Shown here piece after piece: positions 61,437-64,000 of a stretch of 64,000 bases of DNA; positions within the stretch are counted from its first letter, which is position 1, and every line of letters starts with the position of its first letter. Position numbers and translations under genes: made by a program. The DNA comes from Mucilaginibacter rubeus (GTDB lineage Bacteria; Bacteroidota; Bacteroidia; Sphingobacteriales; Sphingobacteriaceae). The notes under the pieces were generated by a model that saw only the letters and a list, made by a program, of their open reading frames with translations, was not told the origin of the DNA and ran no database searches. Where the stretch lies: NCBI RefSeq assembly GCF_014643835.1, contig NZ_BMKD01000003.1, positions 496,001-560,000 on the forward strand. Reading direction: 5' to 3'.

Positions 61437-62459
61437 CTACAATTTTAGAACGGCTATTTTACCACTATTCCCGGCTAATAATACAAGCTTACCATGTTTT
61501 GCCTTGCGGCAAACATTAAAACTTGTGCTATCTATTTGTTTCCATGTTTGGCCGCCGTCAGTAGTAATATTACTCCCGGGTGTGCCTGTGGAAAGAAATA
61601 TCCCGGATTTTATGTGCTCAACACTTGATTGAAAACCTGCCGGCCCTGTTTGGGGTGGTGTAAATGTGAGGACAGGGTGAACCGCCAGGATAGTCGCCAC
61701 TGAATCTGTTTTTTTATCACTGGCATAATCACCTCCGACAATAATACCGGCATTTTGCCCTATCGATATTGAAAAAGCGCCTTCACTGCTTTTTCCATGT
61801 GTAAGTGGAAGGTTTGAATACTGCCATTGATTATTGTGAGGCTGTAAGGAAATAAGCCTGGCGTTACTACCCCCTGAAACGATGTATATCGCCTCTTTGC
61901 CCGATACTCTGAGGCATGTGCCACTTGCGGCAAACGATGCCTCTCCCGGCAGTGCATTTGGGGCATTATTCGACTCGTTCCAGGTTTCACCGCCGTCTTT
62001 GGTTTCCAGCAATAAAAATTTATTGTTGATCGGGTCGCCCAAGATGTAGCCATGAAGGTTATCGGCAAAATCCATAGCGTCTAAAAAATAGGTAGTATCC
62101 GTTTTTCGATATTTTTCATGCCAGGTTTGTCCGCCATCAATTGTTTTCAAGATGAGGGACGGCGTGCCCGAACTCATGATTACAGCCTCTTTGTCGTTGA
62201 AAGCTTCAATATCCCGAAAGTCGGATTTTTCATAACCCTTTATTTGTTGCCAGCTCCAGGTTTTGCCGCCGTCGTTTGTTTTGGCGATGTATCCTTTGCT
62301 GCCGCTTATCCATGCCATATTATCATCAACTACAGATAAACCGCGGATGCTTGTTGGCTTATCCTGTTGTAAAACGGTAATAGTTTGTGCTTTCAGGGCA
62401 GAATTGAACCACAAAGAAAAAAGTAGGGTGCCTGAAATAAAAATGCGGTTTAGTTTCAT
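61437..62459 (-). CDS. YCF48-like beta-propeller protein, exported
   Basis: This 340-aa protein has a signal peptide at 1-24. It has BNR/YCF48-type blades with repeated D-G-G-x-T-W motifs: TNDGGKTW, TIDGGQTW, TKDGGETW and TTDGGQTW. Such proteins are seven-bladed propellers that assist assembly of other complexes (YCF48 for photosystem II) or have unknown extracellular roles. It lies between tRNA-Lys and tRNA-Leu with no partner gene, so a role cannot be given. Confidence 0.88.
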   Translation of the reverse strand: MKLNRIFISGTLLFSLWFNSALKAQTITVLQQDKPTSIRGLSVVDDNMAWISGSKGYIAKTNDGGKTWSWQQIKGYEKSDFRDIEAFNDKEAVIMSSGTPSLILKTIDGGQTWHEKYRKTDTTYFLDAMDFADNLHGYILGDPINNKFLLLETKDGGETWNESNNAPNALPGEASFAASGTCLRVSGKEAIYIVSGGSNARLISLQPHNNQWQYSNLPLTHGKSSEGAFSISIGQNAGIIVGGDYASDKKTDSVATILAVHPVLTFTPPQTGPAGFQSSVEHIKSGIFLSTGTPGSNITTDGGQTWKQIDSTSFNVCRKAKHGKLVLLAGNSGKIAVLKL

Positions 62460-62547
62460 TACGTTTGATATAAAGAGTTTTATGAAACCTAAGTTAGATT
62501 TTCAAAGGCCGTTAAACAACATAATATTGATTTTTTAATTTATTAAG

Positions 62548-62576
62548 TTGCAATTTGCCGGAAACGATTATATTTG
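62548..62576 (+). promoter_or_regulatory. Promoter of the tRNA-Leu genes
   Basis: TTG (62548-62550) is followed after 18 nt by TATATTTG (62569-62576), 24 nt before the mature 5' end of tRNA-Leu(CAG). Confidence 0.75.
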
Positions 62577-62599
62577 CACGCTTGTTAATAAAACGATAA

Positions 62600-62683
62600 G
62601 CCCGGATGGCGAAATTGGTAAACGTTGCGGTCTCAGAAGCCGTTGAGAATTGTCTCTTGAGAGTTCGAGTCTCTCTTCGGGCA
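62600..62683 (+). tRNA. trnL: tRNA-Leu (anticodon CAG)
   Basis: The 84-nt sequence has acceptor GCCCGGA/TTCGGGC and an anticodon stem with loop CTCAGAA (anticodon CAG). It also has a long variable arm typical of Leu, and T stem GAGAG/CTCTC around TTCGAGT. CCA is not encoded. Confidence 0.93.
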
Positions 62684-62710
62684 CGCCTTTTTTAAAGTAA
62701 GAAAAATTAG

Positions 62711-62738
62711 AATGTGAGAATTGAAAGATTCTCACATT
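62711..62738 (+). terminator. Hairpin between the two tRNA-Leu genes
   Basis: AATGTGAGAAT (62711-62721) pairs perfectly with ATTCTCACATT (62728-62738), 6-nt loop, followed by TTATT. It is likely a terminator of the first tRNA. Confidence 0.65.
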
Positions 62739-62747
62739 TTATTAAAA

Positions 62748-62831
62748 GCCCAGGTGGCGAAATTGGTAGACGCACCATCTTGAGGGGGTGGCATTCGTAA
62801 GGATGTACGAGTTCGAATCTCGTTCTGGGCA
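62748..62831 (+). tRNA. trnL: tRNA-Leu (anticodon GAG)
   Basis: The 84-nt sequence has acceptor GCCCAGG/TCTGGGC and an anticodon stem CCATC/GGTGG with loop TTGAGGG (anticodon GAG). It also has a long variable arm and T stem ACGAG/CTCGT. CCA is not encoded. It is a distinct isoacceptor from its neighbour. Confidence 0.92.
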
Positions 62832-62850
62832 CACCTCTTAAACAATTTAT

Positions 62851-63102
62851 TTAAGATCTCTTCCCCTCTTTTAATCCACTGACTTCCTGTTGTAATACAT
62901 TAACTTGTCCTTCCAGTACTTTCAACCTGATCTCATTGATCCTGCTTTGTGTTTCCTGCGATGAACGGATATCTTTAATGTCGCCTTTCAATTGGAAGTA
63001 GCCTGTCATTACCGAAACAACAATGCTTACGGTGCTGGCTATGGTGACTATCATATTCTTTATGGTAATGCCCCTGATCTCTCTGTGTTCAAATGTTGTC
63101 AT
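62851..63102 (-). CDS. Small membrane protein with coiled coil, unknown function
   Basis: This 83-aa protein is not recognised. It has a membrane helix at about 16-36 (NMIVTIASTVSIVVSVMTGYF) and a heptad-rich segment at 44-78 (IKDIRSSQETQ, IRLKVLEGQVNVLQQEVSGL). The layout recalls small phage-associated proteins of the XhlA type, but the helix is at the other end and no phage genes are near, so I do not make that call. It lies beside tRNA-Leu and is 155 nt from the SGNH gene. Confidence 0.55.
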   Translation of the reverse strand: MTTFEHREIRGITIKNMIVTIASTVSIVVSVMTGYFQLKGDIKDIRSSQETQSRINEIRLKVLEGQVNVLQQEVSGLKEGKRS

Positions 63103-63257
63103 GATGTAGATATTATAAATTGGTTAAAGAAGCACAGCATTTGTGCTATAATGGTTGTGGATGCTCCCTGAATTTATTGGAGGGGCATTTATTCCTGTGA
63201 CTTGTACCCGTAGGTGAGGTAATTTGGCTATGTTAAAACAGTAAAAGTATTTGTATT

Positions 63258-63980
63258 TTAAAACGCAATTGAACCATTAATAAATTGCTTAATACAATCT
63301 CTCCACAAAAGATATCCCTGCCCATTCAGGTGTAAACCATCGCCGCAGTCATATCGCGGGTTTAATCCGTTTCCTTTTAATAACAAGCTAAACAAATTGA
63401 CATAGATACAATCACTTTTATCACTTAACGCTTGTAGGTGCTTATTCAGCTCAACTATATTATTTAAAACAGGCTTCTGATCTTTATACTTATTCCAGCT
63501 TGTCGGAAAAACACTTTGAATAAAGATCAACGTTTGAGGTGACACGCTTTTTATTTGCTTAATCATCTTGTTAACGTCGTTTGTAACAATCCGCGGCTGA
63601 ACACCACTTAATAAATCATTTATTCCGATTTGGATAAATATCTTTCGAGGGTGTTTATCGACTATGTAATTGATCCTACTTAATACAGAGGCGGTGCCGT
63701 CTAAAGCTATGCCTCTGTTTTTAACATGAATATCATTAAACGCTTCTGCAATTTCAAAATTTTGAGTTTGACTATCACCAATAAAAACAATTGAATTACT
63801 ATCTATTTCAAAGGCTTTAAATTCAGAGTTCCGAATTTTCCAAATGATATTTTCATTTGGAAAATTTGTAGACTTCGGTGCTAAACTATTATAGAATTGA
63901 ATTTTCCTAACTAGATACATACTGGCCAGAGGCAAGCAAATAATATTTAGGACAATAGATGCCAAAAGCATTTTTTTCAT
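63258..63980 (-). CDS. SGNH/GDSL hydrolase, membrane-anchored
   Basis: I start this at the ATG at 63980 (240 aa). An N-terminal hydrophobic segment (1-23) is followed by the SGNH blocks: block I FIGDSQTQNFE with the catalytic Ser, block II NRGIALDG, block III IQIGINDLLSG (Asn), and block V CGDGLHLNGQGY with the catalytic Asp and His. The family covers esterases, lipases and acetylesterases acting on lipids or glycans; this one is probably a periplasmic or secreted deacetylase. No neighbour gives a substrate hint. Confidence 0.88.
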   Translation of the reverse strand: MKKMLLASIVLNIICLPLASMYLVRKIQFYNSLAPKSTNFPNENIIWKIRNSEFKAFEIDSNSIVFIGDSQTQNFEIAEAFNDIHVKNRGIALDGTASVLSRINYIVDKHPRKIFIQIGINDLLSGVQPRIVTNDVNKMIKQIKSVSPQTLIFIQSVFPTSWNKYKDQKPVLNNIVELNKHLQALSDKSDCIYVNLFSLLLKGNGLNPRYDCGDGLHLNGQGYLLWRDCIKQFINGSIAF

Positions 63981-64000
63981 AGTCAAATATAACAATCGTT

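Noticed and set aside
62600-63980. Integrated element at the tRNA-Leu genes
   Set aside because: A coiled-coil small protein next to tRNA genes suggested this, but there is no integrase, no duplicated tRNA 3' end and no phage gene.
1-64000. CRISPR array, insertion sequence or toxin-antitoxin pair
   Set aside because: No regularly spaced repeats, no transposase and no toxin family were recognised; short palindromes are not arrays.

Overview
The window looks like a chromosome segment of a Bacteroidota bacterium, most likely Sphingobacteriaceae and close to Mucilaginibacter. This rests on protein style and gene content: SusC/SusD pairs, ECF sigma/FecR pairs, LytTR two-component systems, TAnnTTTG promoter boxes, few strong Shine-Dalgarno sites, and many secreted glycoside hydrolases. 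The genus is inference; no rRNA or taxonomic marker is present.

Layout. (1) 1-7214, minus strand: a trans-envelope set with a large TPR protein, an outer-membrane barrel, an HU-CCDC81/SPOR membrane protein, ExbB/TolQ and ExbD/TolR (cut by the window edge). The last three are joined by ATGA overlaps. (2) 7.4-13.9 kb: a DUF922-like protease candidate, LacI regulator plus GH43, an SDR gene preceded by two Crp/Fnr-type boxes and followed by a Crp/Fnr regulator, an HD hydrolase and a DoxX-like protein. (3) 13.9-16.7 kb, minus: AraC regulator, a 79-aa tyrosine-coordinated haem protein (HTHP) and a flavin monooxygenase. (4) 17.2-22.8 kb, plus: two histidine kinases with two small unknown genes between them, then an Rrf2 regulator, a group III truncated haemoglobin and flavohaemoglobin Hmp, which together form a nitric-oxide defence module. 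(5) 22.9-30.9 kb: a polysaccharide deacetylase and a 2179-aa alpha-2-macroglobulin with an inserted SusC-like segment. (6) 31.2-41 kb: a redox island with three AhpD-like proteins, a TonB receptor and an MFS transporter in one operon, then Ohr, an MBL-fold hydrolase, DUF1223 and a previously unlisted 50-aa ORF. (7) 41.2-42.9 kb: a LytS/LytTR pair. (8) 43.3-60.9 kb: a polysaccharide utilisation locus (ECF sigma, FecR, SusC with STN domain, SusD, GH89, GH35, an HGSNAT/NagX-like acetyltransferase, GH92, LacI). (9) 61-64 kb: two identical tRNA-Lys, two tRNA-Leu, a YCF48-like protein, a small coiled-coil protein and an SGNH hydrolase.

The utilisation locus combines alpha-N-acetylglucosaminidase, beta-galactosidase and alpha-mannosidase with a membrane acetyltransferase related to the lysosomal enzyme HGSNAT. 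That suggests degradation of glycoprotein or glycosaminoglycan-like glycans. Sensing probably runs from the SusC STN domain through FecR to the ECF sigma factor, with a LacI repressor as a second input.

Non-coding structure is rich. There are two families of dispersed palindromic elements, several near-perfect operators, a possible structured leader before the truncated haemoglobin gene, and clear terminators and promoters around the tRNAs. No CRISPR array, insertion sequence, integrase or rRNA was seen.
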